Under the pieces are notes generated by a model. The model searched no databases, was not told the DNA's origin, and was given only the letters and a program-made list of their open reading frames with translations. Both the position numbers and the translations under genes were made by a program. Positions 23,146-33,451 of a stretch of 64,000 nucleotides of DNA are shown piece after piece. Within the stretch, counting starts at the first letter, position 1, and every line of letters begins with the position of its first letter. The DNA is from Marinobacter sp. es.042 (GTDB lineage Bacteria > Pseudomonadota > Gammaproteobacteria > Pseudomonadales > Oleiphilaceae). The stretch lies in the NCBI RefSeq assembly GCF_900188315.1, contig NZ_LT897781.1:3844001-3908000 (forward strand). The letters are read 5' to 3'.

Positions 23146-25689
23146 ATGGCTGAAGTAACGGTAAAACAACTGGCCGAAGATGTAGGCGCTCCCGTGGATC
23201 GTTTGCTGAAGCAGATTGTGGAGGCTGGCCTGAAAGCCCGCTCCGAGAATGATTCTGTCTCCAGCGATGAGAAGCAGCAGTTGCTGGCCTATTTGAGAAA
23301 GACTCACGGTGAGGCCGACGCCGAACCGCGCAAGATTACCCTGAAGCGCAAGACCACCACGACGCTCAAGGCCGGCAAGGCAAAGACCGTCAATGTTGAG
23401 GTTCGCAAGCGCCGCACCTACATCAAACGGGCTGAATTGCAGCCTGAGGCTGAAGCGCCGAAACCGGAAGAGCCGGTAGCTGAGCAGCAGCCGGAGCAGG
23501 CACCGGTGGAAGAGGCGCCAAAGGTAGCGGCCGAGCAGGCCCGGCAGCCGGAAGCAGAGAAGCCCGCAGAGGCAGCGACTGCAGAGCAGCCGGAGCAGGC
23601 AGAGAAGGCCGAGCCGAAGAAAGAGCCGGAGCCCGAGCCCGTTCCCGCTCCGGAAGATATGCCGATGCCGCCGCCCGAGGGCGATGGCAAGGACCGCAAG
23701 CCGAAGAAAAAGAAAGAAAAAGTTCGCGAGCGCGGCGACGAGATTGAAGAGGGCAAGCCGAAGAAGAAGCAGGCAGGCCATCGTGGTCCTCGCAGTCGTC
23801 CGGTGGAAGAGCCGCTGGTTATCTCCGAGGATGAGGAAGAGACCACGCTGCGCAAGCCGCTGCGTGCGAAAAAGAAACCCAAAGAGAAGCGTCATGCTTT
23901 CGAGAGGCCGACCAAACCAATGGTCAGAGAAGTAGAGATTCCGGAAACGATATCTGTCGGTGACCTTGCCCAGCGTATGGCAGTCAAATCGGCTGATGTT
24001 ATCAAGACCCTGATGGGCATGGGCGTCATGGCCACCATCAACCAGGCACTGGACCAGGAAACTGCCGTTCTGGTGACCGAGGAATTGGGTCATAAAGCCA
24101 AGACTGTCAGCGACGATGCGTTCGAGGAAGAGGTTCTGAGCGAATTCTCCTTCGAGGGTGGCGACAAGACCAAGCGGGCTCCGGTTGTGAGCGTGATGGG
24201 TCACGTTGACCACGGTAAGACCTCCCTGCTGGACTACATCCGCCGTACCAAGGTGGCCTCCGGTGAATCCGGTGGTATTACCCAGCACATTGGTGCCTAC
24301 CACGTAGAAACCGATCACGGCATGGTCTCCTTCCTGGATACCCCGGGCCACGCGGCCTTTACCGCCATGCGTGCCCGCGGCGCCCAGTGTACCGATATCG
24401 TTATCCTGGTCGTCGCCGCCGATGATGGCGTGATGCCGCAGACCAAGGAAGCGGTGCAGCATGCCCGTTCCGCCGGTGTGCCGATCGTTGTTGCCATCAA
24501 CAAGATGGACAAGGAAGGGGCGGACCCTGATCGAATCAAGAGTGAGCTGGCTGCTCTGGAAGTTGTCCCTGAAGACTGGGGCGGGGACGTTCAGTTCGTA
24601 CCCGTTTCCGCTCACACCGGTGACGGCATCGACGCGCTGCTTGAGGCCGTCTTGCTGCAGTCCGAAATCCTCGAACTTGAGGCCTCTACGGATGCACCGG
24701 CCAAGGGTGTGGTCGTGGAATCCAGCCTCGAGCGCGGACGTGGTTCCGTGGCGACTGTCCTGGTTCAGAACGGTACCTTGCGCCAGGGTGATATGGTTGT
24801 TGCCGGTGCCTATTTTGGTAAGGTCCGGGCGATGACTGACGAAGCCGGCAAGCAGGCCAAAGAAGCTGGCCCGTCGATTCCGGTCGAGATCCTCGGTCTG
24901 AACGGTACGCCGGACGCCGGTGACGAATTCTTCGCCGTTGCCGACGAGAAGAAGGCCAAAGAACTGGCCGAGTTCCGTCAGAGCCGCGAGCGGGAGCAGC
25001 GTCTCCAGCGCCAGCAGGCGGCGAAACTCGAGAACCTGTTCGAGAACATGGGCAAGGACGAGGTCAAAACCCTCAATGTTGTGCTCAAGACCGACGTTCG
25101 GGGTTCGCTGGAAGCCATCACCAAGGCCCTGCAGGATCTGGGTAACGATGAGGTTCAGGTCAAGATCGTGTCGTCCGGTGTTGGCGGTATTGCCGAGACC
25201 GACGTCAGTCTGGCTATGGCAACCAATGCGGTTATCTTCGGTTTCAACGTCCGTGCCGACACAGCGTCCAAGCGCCTAGTTGAACAGGAAGGTCTCGATC
25301 TGCGCTACTACAGCATCATCTATAACCTGATTGATGATGTGAAAGCAGCCCTGACTGGCATGCTGGCACCGGAATTCCGCGAAGATATTGTTGGCATCGC
25401 TGACGTGCGTGACGTTTTCCGTTCGCCGAAGTTTGGTCAGGTGGCCGGTTGTATGGTTACTGAAGGCACGGTTTACCGTAACAAGCCGATCCGGGTTCTG
25501 CGGGACAACGTGGTTATCTTTGAAGGCGAGCTGGAATCCCTGCGTCGCTTCAAGGACGACGTACCTGAAGTCCGTAACGGCATGGAATGCGGTATTGGCG
25601 TTAAGGGTTACGACGTGAAAGTCGGCGATCAGATCGAGGTCTTCGATCGCGTCCGGGTCGAGCGGAAGCTTGAATCCACCGGCGCGTGA
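23146..25689 (+). CDS. infB: Translation initiation factor IF-2
   Basis: An 847-residue GTPase that brings initiator tRNA to the ribosome. It has the N-terminal IF2N fold, a long Glu/Pro/Ala/Lys linker (about residues 95-255), a second IF2N domain, and the G domain with GHVDHGKTS (G1, about residue 352), DTPGHAAF (G3) and NKMD (G4). Domains II-IV follow, ending with the C2 fMet-tRNA-binding domain. A very strong site, GGGAGGAGGA, precedes the start. The last 20 codons also overlap an upstream extension of the rbfA frame, but rbfA itself starts after the stop. Confidence 0.98.
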   Translation: MAEVTVKQLAEDVGAPVDRLLKQIVEAGLKARSENDSVSSDEKQQLLAYLRKTHGEADAEPRKITLKRKTTTTLKAGKAKTVNVEVRKRRTYIKRAELQPEAEAPKPEEPVAEQQPEQAPVEEAPKVAAEQARQPEAEKPAEAATAEQPEQAEKAEPKKEPEPEPVPAPEDMPMPPPEGDGKDRKPKKKKEKVRERGDEIEEGKPKKKQAGHRGPRSRPVEEPLVISEDEEETTLRKPLRAKKKPKEKRHAFERPTKPMVREVEIPETISVGDLAQRMAVKSADVIKTLMGMGVMATINQALDQETAVLVTEELGHKAKTVSDDAFEEEVLSEFSFEGGDKTKRAPVVSVMGHVDHGKTSLLDYIRRTKVASGESGGITQHIGAYHVETDHGMVSFLDTPGHAAFTAMRARGAQCTDIVILVVAADDGVMPQTKEAVQHARSAGVPIVVAINKMDKEGADPDRIKSELAALEVVPEDWGGDVQFVPVSAHTGDGIDALLEAVLLQSEILELEASTDAPAKGVVVESSLERGRGSVATVLVQNGTLRQGDMVVAGAYFGKVRAMTDEAGKQAKEAGPSIPVEILGLNGTPDAGDEFFAVADEKKAKELAEFRQSREREQRLQRQQAAKLENLFENMGKDEVKTLNVVLKTDVRGSLEAITKALQDLGNDEVQVKIVSSGVGGIAETDVSLAMATNAVIFGFNVRADTASKRLVEQEGLDLRYYSIIYNLIDDVKAALTGMLAPEFREDIVGIADVRDVFRSPKFGQVAGCMVTEGTVYRNKPIRVLRDNVVIFEGELESLRRFKDDVPEVRNGMECGIGVKGYDVKVGDQIEVFDRVRVERKLESTGA

Positions 25690-25714
25690 TGCGCCCGAGT
25701 TTGAAGGAAACCTA

Positions 25715-26137
25715 ATGCCAAGAGAGTTCAGTCGTATTGATCGCATCGGCGATCAGATGCAACGGGAACTGGCCCAGCTCATCCAGCGGGAAGTCAAAGA
25801 CCCGCGGGTGGGCATGGTCACGGTCAACGCAGTCAAGGTCAGTCGTGATCTTGGCTACGCCGATATCTATGTCTCCCTGCTTTCCGCCGAAGAACTGACG
25901 GAAGAGTCTCCGGAGGTCAGGGAGTCGATTGCGGTGCTCAACAAAGCCTCTGGCTTTCTGCGGGGCCAGGTAGGTCGCGCAATGAAGCTGCGGGTTGTGC
26001 CACAGCTTCGTTTCCACTTCGATACGCTGCAGGGATACAGCCGCAAGATGGATAGCCTCATTCGGGAAGCGGTCGGCGACAAGCCGGCCGTTGACCGCGC
26101 CGACGATGATCAGGATGACCCGGAGCGTAACGCTTGA
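25715..26137 (+). CDS. rbfA: Ribosome-binding factor A (RbfA)
   Basis: A 140-residue KH-like protein needed for 16S rRNA 5' end processing and cold growth. The N-terminus [20 protein letters not shown] and [20 protein letters not shown] are diagnostic, and [19 protein letters not shown] lies near the C-terminus. I chose ATG 25715 because homology begins there; the frame opens at 25670 inside infB. The stop overlaps the TTG start of truB by 4 bases. Confidence 0.95.
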   Translation: MPREFSRIDRIGDQMQRELAQLIQREVKDPRVGMVTVNAVKVSRDLGYADIYVSLLSAEELTEESPEVRESIAVLNKASGFLRGQVGRAMKLRVVPQLRFHFDTLQGYSRKMDSLIREAVGDKPAVDRADDDQDDPERNA

Positions 26138-27075
26138 GCCGCAGACGCAAAGGCCGTGACGTTAACGGTATCCTCGTTATCGACAAACCGGCAGGTGTCA
26201 CCTCCAACGGCATCCTGCAGCAGGTGAAGCGCCTGTTCGGGGCCGCCAAGGCGGGCCACACCGGTGCTCTTGATCCCCTGGCCACAGGCGTGTTGCCGCT
26301 GTGCTTCGGTGAGGCGACCAAGTTCTCCCAGATGATGCTCGACAGCGACAAGGCCTACATTGCCACCGCCCGGCTCGGAGTCCGAACCGAAACCGGTGAC
26401 AGTGAGGGCGCCGTCGTTGGCGAGAAACCGGTACCGGCGGGTCTCACCGCCGAGTTCCTGGAGCCGGTACTTGACGGTTTCCGGGGTGATATCCAGCAGG
26501 TTCCTTCCATGTATTCGGCGCTCAAGCACAAAGGGCGTCCGCTGTACGAATATGCTCGCGAAGGTATCGAGGTGGAACGTCCGGCAAGGCCGGTGACCAT
26601 TTACGAACTGACGCTCCTGGATATTCGCGAGAACGAACTGGATATCGCGGTCAGCTGCACCAAGGGTACGTACATTCGCTCACTAGTTGAGGATATCGGT
26701 GAAGCCCTGGGTTGCGGAGCCCATGTGACGGCGCTGCGCCGTACCATGGCTTCCGGGTTCACCCTGGCCGACGCCCATGCCGTGAGTGATCTGGAGGCGA
26801 TGCGTGAGCGGGGTGAAAGTCTTGATGGTCTCCTCGTGGCACCGGATGCCGCGCTGTCGATGTTCCCCGAGCACCGTCTGGCGGGGCAGGCGCTGGTATC
26901 GATCTTGAACGGACAACCGGTTAGAATACCGGGTCAGGCTTACGACGGGTTCGTGCGTCTCTATGCGAATGAGAGCGCTAACGAAAGCTTCGTCGGGCTT
27001 GCAGAAGCATTCCCGGAAGGCGAGCAGACCAATCTGGTTCCACGCCGACTGGTGAAAAGCAGCGGAAAGCGTTAG
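26134..27075 (+). CDS. truB: tRNA pseudouridine(55) synthase TruB
   Basis: A 313-residue enzyme modifying U55 in the T loop of tRNAs. The catalytic Asp is in [20 protein letters not shown] (near residue 48). Other motifs are [40 protein letters not shown] and [16 protein letters not shown]. It starts with TTG at 26134, overlapping rbfA; no other start upstream of the conserved N-terminus is available without deep overlap. A PUA-like C-terminal domain follows. Confidence 0.95.
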   Translation: MSRRRKGRDVNGILVIDKPAGVTSNGILQQVKRLFGAAKAGHTGALDPLATGVLPLCFGEATKFSQMMLDSDKAYIATARLGVRTETGDSEGAVVGEKPVPAGLTAEFLEPVLDGFRGDIQQVPSMYSALKHKGRPLYEYAREGIEVERPARPVTIYELTLLDIRENELDIAVSCTKGTYIRSLVEDIGEALGCGAHVTALRRTMASGFTLADAHAVSDLEAMRERGESLDGLLVAPDAALSMFPEHRLAGQALVSILNGQPVRIPGQAYDGFVRLYANESANESFVGLAEAFPEGEQTNLVPRRLVKSSGKR

Positions 27076-27153
27076 GCGCGCCGCTGTCTAGCCGGGCTGT
27101 AGAGATGCGCGGTTCGGCCGTATTCGAAAGCATCGCAAACAATGAGGTGAGTT

Positions 27154-27423
27154 ATGGCACTTTCTGCCAACGAGAAAGCACAGATCGTTAAGGATTTTCA
27201 GCAAGGTGATGGCGATACCGGTTCCCCTGAAGTTCAGGTGGCACTGCTGAGCGCGAACATCAACAAGCTGCAGGATCACTTCAAGGCCAACAAGCAGGAT
27301 CACCATTCCCGCCGCGGCCTGATCCGGATGGTAAACCAGCGTCGTAAGCTGCTGGACTACCTCAAGCGCAAGAACGCCGATCGTTACCTGGAGCTCATCC
27401 AGCGTCTGAGTCTGCGTCGCTAA
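27154..27423 (+). CDS. rpsO: 30S ribosomal protein S15
   Basis: An 89-residue primary 16S rRNA-binding protein. The sequence [40 protein letters not shown] and [20 protein letters not shown] is textbook S15. GAGGTGAG precedes the ATG. In E. coli S15 represses its own mRNA through a pseudoknot near its start; that structure cannot be judged here. pnp follows, as in E. coli. Confidence 0.98.
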   Translation: MALSANEKAQIVKDFQQGDGDTGSPEVQVALLSANINKLQDHFKANKQDHHSRRGLIRMVNQRRKLLDYLKRKNADRYLELIQRLSLRR

Positions 27424-27475
27424 TCCGGGTCTTTACGACCTGAGGGCTGTGCCGGTGCGTCCGGTGGCAGCCGTC

Positions 27476-27518
27476 AACCAGCAGTCCCCCTCACGAGGGA
27501 TTGCTGGTTGTGTTTTTT
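27476..27518 (+). terminator. Terminator between rpsO and pnp
   Basis: AACCAGCAGTCCC (27476-27488) pairs with GGGATTGCTGGTT (27497-27509), with one G-T pair, followed by TGTGTTTTTT. In E. coli a similar rpsO terminator gives partial read-through to pnp. Confidence 0.85.
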
Positions 27519-27584
27519 CCCACTGCAGTTGGATTGTCTGTGTGTTCGAAGGATTCCCTGTCGTAATGGAAAGCCGAAATTGAT

Positions 27585-27662
27585 AGCAGGTTGTTGAAAA
27601 GCCCGGGCCTGGCGGCCTCCGGAACCGCCGCCTCCCAGACCGGGGTTTTGCAACAGCCTGTT
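27585..27662 (+). repeat. Long imperfect palindrome in the pnp leader
   Basis: The left arm starting GCAGGTTGTTGAAAA (from 27586) and the right arm ending TTTTGCAACAGCCTG (to 27660) pair through about 35 positions with a few mismatches and wobbles; the loop is near CCTCCGGAACCG. As RNA it would be a roughly 35-bp double-stranded hairpin. E. coli pnp has a leader hairpin cut by RNase III for PNPase autocontrol, so it may be the equivalent; it may also be a dispersed REP-like element. Confidence 0.65.
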
Positions 27663-27776
27663 AGCTTTCAGACGGGTTGCTCTTCAGACCACAGCATATC
27701 ATCTGCAGAACTATGGTTTCGAGTGCAGGGGCGCCCGGAACGAATCAATCTGGAACAGATAGACCAGGAGTTTTTT

Positions 27777-29897
27777 GTGGATCTGAAACCTTTCAAGAAA
27801 TCATTTGAGCTTGGCGGCAAAACCGTCACTCTGGAGACCGGCCGTATTGCCCGTCAGGCAACCGGTTCCGTACTGGTAACCGTGGATGATATTTCCGTTC
27901 TCGGCACCGTTGTTGGCGCCAAAGAAGCCAAGCCCGGCCAGCCGTTCTTCCCGCTGACAGTGAACTACTTCGAGAAGACCTATGCCGTGGGCAAAATCCC
28001 CGGTGGCTTCTTCAAGCGCGAAGGTCGTCCTTCCGAAAAGGAAACGCTGACCTCACGCCTGATAGACCGTCCGATTCGTCCGCTGTTCCCGAACGGCTTC
28101 ATGAACGAAGTTCAGGTCATCACCACGGTCATGTCCTCCAGCAAGAATCAGGACCCGGATATTGCGGCGATGCTGGCGGCCTCTGCCGCTCTTTCCATCT
28201 CCGGTATTCCGTTCGATGGCCCTATCGGTGCGTCCCGCGTGGGCTACACCAACGAGCGCGGTTACTTCCTGAACCCGACGTTTGAAGAACTGCAGACCTC
28301 CCTGCTGGATATGGTCGTTGCCGGTACTGAAGATGCGGTTCTGATGGTGGAATCCGAGGCGAAAGGCCTGAGCGAAGACCAGATGCTGGGCGGTGTTCTT
28401 TACGCTCATCAGGAAATGCAGGTGGCCGTAGCGGCTATCAAGGAATTCGCAGCTGAAATCGGCAAGCCCCGTTGGGACTGGCAGCCGGCGGTCGAGAACA
28501 CCGAGCTGCTCAATGCCATCAAGGCAGATTTTGCCGGTGCTATCGAGGAAGCCTATGGCATCCGCGACAAGATGGCCCGCTACGAGCGTCTGGGCGAAGT
28601 AAAAGCCGCAGCTGTCGAGAAGCTGGCCGGTGAAGAGGAAGGCCAGCCGTCCGAAGACGAGGTCAAGAAGTACTTCGGCAAGATCGAGAAGAGCGTGGTT
28701 CGCCAGCAGGTTATTGATGGCAAACCCAGGATTGATGGTCGTGACAACAAGACTGTTCGTCCGATCGAAATCGAAGTTGGCGTTCTGCCCAGCGTTCACG
28801 GTTCCGCTCTGTTTACCCGTGGCGAGACCCAGGCCATCGTGACCACCACTCTGGGTACGTCCCGTGATGTGCAGATCATTGATGCCCTGGAAGGCGAGCG
28901 CAAGGATCCGTTCCTGTTCCACTACAACTTCCCTCCGTACTCCGTGGGCGAAGCTGGTCGTGTGGGCACACCGGGTCGCCGTGAGGTTGGTCATGGTCGT
29001 CTGGCCAAGCGTGGTGTTCTGGCGGTTATGCCGACCCTCGAAGAATTCCCGTACGCCATCCGTGCGGTTTCCGAGATCACCGAGTCCAACGGTTCCAGCT
29101 CCATGGCTTCTGTCTGTGGTTCCAGCCTGGCGCTGATGGATGCGGGTGTGCCCATCAAGGCACCGGTTGCCGGTATTGCCATGGGTCTGGTCAAGGAAGG
29201 CGACAAGTTCGCGGTTCTGACCGACATCCTGGGCGACGAGGATCACCTGGGTGACATGGACTTCAAGGTTGCCGGTACCCAGGAGGGCGTGACCGCCCTG
29301 CAGATGGATATCAAGATCAACGGCATCACGGACGAGATCATGGAACTTGCTCTCGAACAGGCCCACGCAGCGCGTCTGCACATTCTGGGCGAGATGAACA
29401 AGGTGATCTCCACCCCCCGTGCCGAGCTGTCTGCCCGTGCGCCGAGCATCACCACCATCAAGATCAATCCGGAGAAGATCCGCGACGTTATCGGTAAGGG
29501 CGGTTCTGTGATCCGTTCCATCTGTGACGAGACCGGCGCTTCCATCGATCTGGATGATGACGGCAATGTGAAGATTTACGCGGATAATCAGGAAGCTGCC
29601 CAGGCGGCGGTGAACCGGGTTAAAGAAATCACCGCTGAGATTGAAGTGGGTGCTATCTACAAGGGCCGCGTAGAGCGCATTGTGGACTTCGGTGCCTTCG
29701 TTAACATCCTGCCTGGCAAGGATGGTCTGGTGCACATTTCCCAGATCTCTGATCGCCGCATCGAGAACGTGACTGACGAGCTGAGCGAAGGTCAGGAAGT
29801 TCTGGTGAAGGTGCTGGATGTGGACAACCGTGGTCGCGTTAAGCTGTCCATGAAGGAAATCAAGGAAGGCGATCAGCCGACCGATTTCTCTGCCTGA
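27777..29897 (+). CDS. pnp: Polyribonucleotide nucleotidyltransferase (PNPase)
   Basis: A 706-residue phosphorolytic 3'-5' exoribonuclease and degradosome subunit. Two RNase PH domains ([20 protein letters not shown] and [20 protein letters not shown]), then a KH domain ([20 protein letters not shown] near residue 560) and a C-terminal S1 domain ([20 protein letters not shown]). I chose GTG 27777, 6 bases after GGAG at 27767-27770, matching the family N-terminus; the frame extends 62 codons upstream through the leader hairpin, which cannot be coding. A REP-like or regulatory hairpin lies in the leader. Confidence 0.97.
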   Translation: MDLKPFKKSFELGGKTVTLETGRIARQATGSVLVTVDDISVLGTVVGAKEAKPGQPFFPLTVNYFEKTYAVGKIPGGFFKREGRPSEKETLTSRLIDRPIRPLFPNGFMNEVQVITTVMSSSKNQDPDIAAMLAASAALSISGIPFDGPIGASRVGYTNERGYFLNPTFEELQTSLLDMVVAGTEDAVLMVESEAKGLSEDQMLGGVLYAHQEMQVAVAAIKEFAAEIGKPRWDWQPAVENTELLNAIKADFAGAIEEAYGIRDKMARYERLGEVKAAAVEKLAGEEEGQPSEDEVKKYFGKIEKSVVRQQVIDGKPRIDGRDNKTVRPIEIEVGVLPSVHGSALFTRGETQAIVTTTLGTSRDVQIIDALEGERKDPFLFHYNFPPYSVGEAGRVGTPGRREVGHGRLAKRGVLAVMPTLEEFPYAIRAVSEITESNGSSSMASVCGSSLALMDAGVPIKAPVAGIAMGLVKEGDKFAVLTDILGDEDHLGDMDFKVAGTQEGVTALQMDIKINGITDEIMELALEQAHAARLHILGEMNKVISTPRAELSARAPSITTIKINPEKIRDVIGKGGSVIRSICDETGASIDLDDDGNVKIYADNQEAAQAAVNRVKEITAEIEVGAIYKGRVERIVDFGAFVNILPGKDGLVHISQISDRRIENVTDELSEGQEVLVKVLDVDNRGRVKLSMKEIKEGDQPTDFSA

Positions 29898-29914
29898 TCG
29901 TTTTCGGGCTTGAT

Positions 29915-29950
29915 AAAAACCCGCCTTTCCTCTGGATTGGCGGGTTTTTT
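29915..29950. terminator. Bidirectional terminator between pnp and the hydrolase gene
   Basis: AAAAACCCGCC (29915-29925) pairs with GGCGGGTTTTT (29939-29949) around a 13-base loop. T runs are present on both strands. Its right edge touches the stop codon of the convergent gene. Confidence 0.88.
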
Positions 29951-30821
29951 ATTGCGACATAAACCGAATCATTTCCTTCCGGTACCCCGGGATAACAAAC
30001 GTCGCCCCGTGAGGCGTATCCGTCTGCAAGAACTCTTTGGGCTCCTGTGCTGCCTCAAACAGCGCCTCTCCATGATGAAAGGGAATAATCCCGTCTCGAA
30101 CGCTGTGGATTACCATCACCGACACCGGACTGATCCTGGGAATATGATCCACACCTTCGTAGTCGTCGGGTATGGTCCAGCTTAGCGGGATCTGCAACGG
30201 CCAGGTAAGCCAGAACCCACCTAATTTCTCCCGGGCGATCTTGCGAAAGCCAGAGAAGGTACCGTCCAGGATGACACCGTCCAGCCGGGGCTGTTCCTCC
30301 CTCTGGGTCCACTCACTGGCCAGCGCAATAGCCAGGCCCCCGCCGAGGCTCTGGCCCAGAATGTATAGAGGACGGTCGGTCACGTCCGGTTTTTGGGCCA
30401 GCCAACGCAGGCCGGTTTCCACGTCGTGCAGCGCGCCTTCGATGTCCGGGTCGCCAGTGGATTTGCCGTAACCCCGGTAGTCGATGGTGAAAACGTTGTA
30501 GCCTCTCTCGGGCAGCCACGCTACGTTGAGGATGTGGCTGCTGACGTTCTGGGCGTTGCCATGCAGGAAATAGACTGTGCCCCTGGCGTTGTTCTCAGGG
30601 GCTTCTGCGGGCAGCCACCAGCCATGGAGGGTTTCGCCGTCGGCTGTGTCGAGGTAGATGTCTTCGTATTCGAGGTTCAGTCGGTCCGGGGTGATGTAAG
30701 TCACCCGATCCGGGTAGAAGAAGACGCTGCTGCAACCGGATAGCAGCAGAAGCGCAACCAGAAGCCCGCTTAGCCGGGCCGTGGTGGCGGTCAGAAATAC
30801 GCATGGATTCCGGCGTGCCAT
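29949..30821 (-). CDS. Alpha/beta hydrolase lipoprotein
   Basis: A 290-residue serine hydrolase with a lipoprotein signal peptide: a hydrophobic segment LLVALLLLSGC with the lipidated Cys near residue 29, and Ser-Ser after it. The fold motifs are HGNAQNVSSH (oxyanion region), IDYRGYGKSTGDPD, the nucleophile elbow LGQSLGGGLA (Ser near residue 155) and a late catalytic His in DTPHGATF. It resembles the Bem46/YfhR-type family; the substrate is unknown. The N-terminus overlaps the end of the DUF4105 gene by 31 bases, suggesting coupled expression. Confidence 0.8.
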   Translation of the reverse strand: MARRNPCVFLTATTARLSGLLVALLLLSGCSSVFFYPDRVTYITPDRLNLEYEDIYLDTADGETLHGWWLPAEAPENNARGTVYFLHGNAQNVSSHILNVAWLPERGYNVFTIDYRGYGKSTGDPDIEGALHDVETGLRWLAQKPDVTDRPLYILGQSLGGGLAIALASEWTQREEQPRLDGVILDGTFSGFRKIAREKLGGFWLTWPLQIPLSWTIPDDYEGVDHIPRISPVSVMVIHSVRDGIIPFHHGEALFEAAQEPKEFLQTDTPHGATFVIPGYRKEMIRFMSQ

Positions 30822-32671
30822 AGGCTTTGATACCTGTCGTAGTGGTCTTCCCGGGTGAACTCGGCAAACAGACTGAACTCGCGGCCGATGTGCCAGTTGG
30901 CTTTGGCGTAAAGCTGATCCTGGCGGTGTTGGCTGCTAACGATCCAGGCCTTGGTTTTGGCACCGGCAAGCAGGCTGAATTGATTGTTCTGGTGCAGCAG
31001 GCCGATGTCGGCGCCCGGTGCAGCATCGTAGCCTCGGCGCAGGTCGTCGTCTATTTCCAGGTCGGCGGTGGCGATGGCAAAGGCCTGGGTCTGGTTGCCA
31101 AGGCGCCAGCTGCCCCCAGCTCCGCCCTCAAGATAGGGCGTCAGGACCCGGTCGTTGCCAGTATCCGTGCGGCGGCCACCAAAACCTACCTGCCAGGACA
31201 GTGGCGAGAAAAAGGCGTTCCGCGGGCTCAGAGAGCGGATTTCCACGCCGGTAAGCTGTTCCAGTTGAAGTTCGTCGTTGTCGGTATACAGGCGCGCGTC
31301 GAGTCGGAGAAACTGCAGCTGGGCACCGGTACGGTAGCCAGCCGGTGGGTCCAGCACATCGTGGTAGGCCGGGCGCAGGGTCAATTGGGTGAATTCCCTG
31401 TGTGCCTGCTGGCCTGCTCCGAGGCTCAGGCGGAAGGTATCGTGGCCCTGATCATCCCTAACTACCGGTTCGGGTGGTTCCTCGGGCGGGGCGACGTCGC
31501 TGATCTGGCTGCGCTCTCTCAACAGGTCATGGGAGAGCGGTGCGGCGATTTCACGGGGCCAGCCGTCGGCCTCGCTCTTGTATCGAACATAATCGTAGGT
31601 GGCGTCCAGAACATGTGCTCGTTGCTCGGCTGGCAGTGAATTCACTTCGCTACCATCAGCGGCTACATATCCGTTGGCGACCGCTGCCGCAAGGGTCTGT
31701 TGATCGTCGGGCAGGGTAGAGAGACTGTAGGCCACCGACGTGGCAGCCGAGGGCCGGTAATAAACGTCGCTCACCAGGTCCTTGTCTACCACCCAGCGAA
31801 CCGTGTCCGACGGTATGGCGTGAGTGCTTACTTCTCCCAGGAGGTCCGTTCCCGGACGGGCAATGTCTATCAGCGCCAACAGGCGATAGGCACAGTTCTC
31901 GTCGAAGAAGTAGTAATCGAAATTCCGGTCCCTGATCTCCCAGGCATGGGCGATCATCAGGTCCACTTCATCCTGGGTGAGGTTCAGTTTGTACTCCCAC
32001 AGGTCACGATGTTCGATGTCGGAGTAAAGCCGGATTTTCTCGTAGTACGGCTGGACCGTAGTGATGCCGGGATAGCCGCCGAAAATGCCCTTGTACGCGA
32101 ACAGCAGTTCACTGTCGTGGGCGGCGGCATCAGCGGCATAGGAGATTGTGTTGGCCAGCAGCAGGTTGGTTTCGTCGTCATCCTGGGGTGGGTCCAGGCG
32201 CAGAAACGTGTGGCCGAACATGGAAGACGGGCTGTTGAGGTAAGAGGCGGCAAACACCAGGGTCACCGTCTCGGTGTTCAATGTTTCCGACCATTCCTGG
32301 AAGCCGGGACACTCGATTTCCGGTAGCGACAGATCAAGTTGCTGACTGAGCCAGGTTGCCCGTGCCGGGAAGCGGCAGAGGGCGTGGTCGTTGCCTTCCC
32401 CGTCTTTCTGGATAGCATCCAGGGTGGCCTTGAGCTCCGCCCGGGGGGAGTGCTTGCCATTATCGCTCAGAAAAAAGGCCGGATCGTCGGCCTGGCTGGT
32501 ATATCCGCTACCAAACCTGTCGGGTTGATAATGAATGAGTGTGAGCCAGGCAGGGTCGAGATGGAGCTCGGTTGCGTGTTCAGGCGAATTGGCCTGGGTC
32601 GGCAGGCTGACTGCAAGCCAGATCAGGGCTGGCCCAATGCGAAGCATGTTGCCCATGGGTTGGTGCTGCAT
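30791..32671 (-). CDS. DUF4105 (Lnb-like) periplasmic domain protein with C-terminal outer-membrane barrel
   Basis: A 626-residue envelope protein. After a signal peptide (IGPALIWLAVSLPTQANS) comes a DUF4105/Lnb N-terminal periplasmic domain, recognisable from SSMFGHTFLRLDPP (about residue 150) and DYYFFDENCAYRLLALID; these His, Asp and Cys residues are the conserved thiol-protease-like set. From about residue 420 the chain alternates like a beta barrel and ends in Tyr-Phe, the terminal aromatic expected of BAM substrates. The start may be an internal Met (32656 or 32647). Function is not known. Confidence 0.75.
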   Translation of the reverse strand: MQHQPMGNMLRIGPALIWLAVSLPTQANSPEHATELHLDPAWLTLIHYQPDRFGSGYTSQADDPAFFLSDNGKHSPRAELKATLDAIQKDGEGNDHALCRFPARATWLSQQLDLSLPEIECPGFQEWSETLNTETVTLVFAASYLNSPSSMFGHTFLRLDPPQDDDETNLLLANTISYAADAAAHDSELLFAYKGIFGGYPGITTVQPYYEKIRLYSDIEHRDLWEYKLNLTQDEVDLMIAHAWEIRDRNFDYYFFDENCAYRLLALIDIARPGTDLLGEVSTHAIPSDTVRWVVDKDLVSDVYYRPSAATSVAYSLSTLPDDQQTLAAAVANGYVAADGSEVNSLPAEQRAHVLDATYDYVRYKSEADGWPREIAAPLSHDLLRERSQISDVAPPEEPPEPVVRDDQGHDTFRLSLGAGQQAHREFTQLTLRPAYHDVLDPPAGYRTGAQLQFLRLDARLYTDNDELQLEQLTGVEIRSLSPRNAFFSPLSWQVGFGGRRTDTGNDRVLTPYLEGGAGGSWRLGNQTQAFAIATADLEIDDDLRRGYDAAPGADIGLLHQNNQFSLLAGAKTKAWIVSSQHRQDQLYAKANWHIGREFSLFAEFTREDHYDRYQSLWHAGIHAYF

Positions 32672-32745
32672 CCGGGGTTGAACAGGGTAGAGAATGGAAC
32701 GATGCGCCGTCCCTGGCGCATGAGAGTCCCTTCAAGGAGCCTGGA

Positions 32746-33210
32746 TCAGGCTGCTACGTATTTGCTGAGTGACTCGTTTTGCTCCAGCAGCGCGACGATG
32801 GCGTCCACGGCTTCACCGGAGGTGGTGTCAGAGTTCGGGAAAATGGTAGCAAAGTTGTCCTGCAGCACTTTGCGGAAGGCGTCGCGGTCAGCTTCGTCGA
32901 CGCCCAGAAGCACAGCCAGGGTGTCCAGGTTCTCACCGGAACCGCGAGACATATCCCGCGCAACCTTGTCGATGTTGCTGTCCATATACATTGCCATGGA
33001 CTGAACAGACTGGTTGGTCTGGCAGCCAAGGGTGCCTGTGGTCATACCAAAGGTCTGGTTACCAAAGGTACCGTTGGTGGTTGCAGCCAGTACGTGGGGG
33101 GCAATGCCGGACTGTCCTTTCCAGATCATGGCACCGACGCCACAGCCCGGTTGGGCAAAGGCCATAGAAGAGGCACCAAGAAGAATTGCACCTGCGATCA
33201 GTTTTTTCAT
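32746..33210 (-). CDS. DUF3015 family periplasmic protein
   Basis: A 154-residue exported protein of unknown function. The signal peptide MKKLIAGAILLGASSMAFAQ ends at a good AxA-like site. The mature N-terminus PGCGVGAMIWKGQSG and the Cys in GTLGCQTNQS are typical of DUF3015 and may form a disulfide. ATG 33210 follows GGAGTGG on the minus strand; the frame extends 15 codons further but without a ribosome-binding site. It lies upstream of the DUF4105 gene on the same strand with 74 bases between. Confidence 0.8.
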   Translation of the reverse strand: MKKLIAGAILLGASSMAFAQPGCGVGAMIWKGQSGIAPHVLAATTNGTFGNQTFGMTTGTLGCQTNQSVQSMAMYMDSNIDKVARDMSRGSGENLDTLAVLLGVDEADRDAFRKVLQDNFATIFPNSDTTSGEAVDAIVALLEQNESLSKYVAA

Positions 33211-33390
33211 TATCCACTCCTTCCTGTGGTTTAAAGCTGTCGTCGCAATACACAATGCTGCCCCTGACGTGGAGCAGCATTGCGAAAACGGCCCTGACTG
33301 GTCTTGTGGAGACAGGTTGACCGTTGGTGTGAGTATAGTTGAAATCCAACCAACGCAAGTTTAAAGATTGGTGAGTATTTGATTTAGTCC

Positions 33391-33429
33391 AAAAAAAAGC
33401 CGGAGCACGTTGCCATGCTCCGGCTTTTT
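33391..33429 (-). terminator. Terminator of the liv operon
   Basis: AAAAAGCCGGAGCA (33394-33407) and TGCTCCGGCTTTTT (33416-33429) form a perfect 14-bp stem with an 8-base loop. On the minus strand it ends in eight T, right after livF. Confidence 0.9.
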
Positions 33430-33451
33430 GTTCTCAGACAAGGATCCCGGG

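Noticed and set aside
21472..24615. A 1047-codon open frame opposite rimP-nusA-infB
   Set aside because: Same type of antisense shadow across three certain genes, with low-complexity Leu/His-rich translation.
27591..27776. A 62-codon N-terminal extension of pnp
   Set aside because: It crosses a long RNA hairpin, lacks homology to PNPase, and the GTG at 27777 has a well-placed GGAG site.
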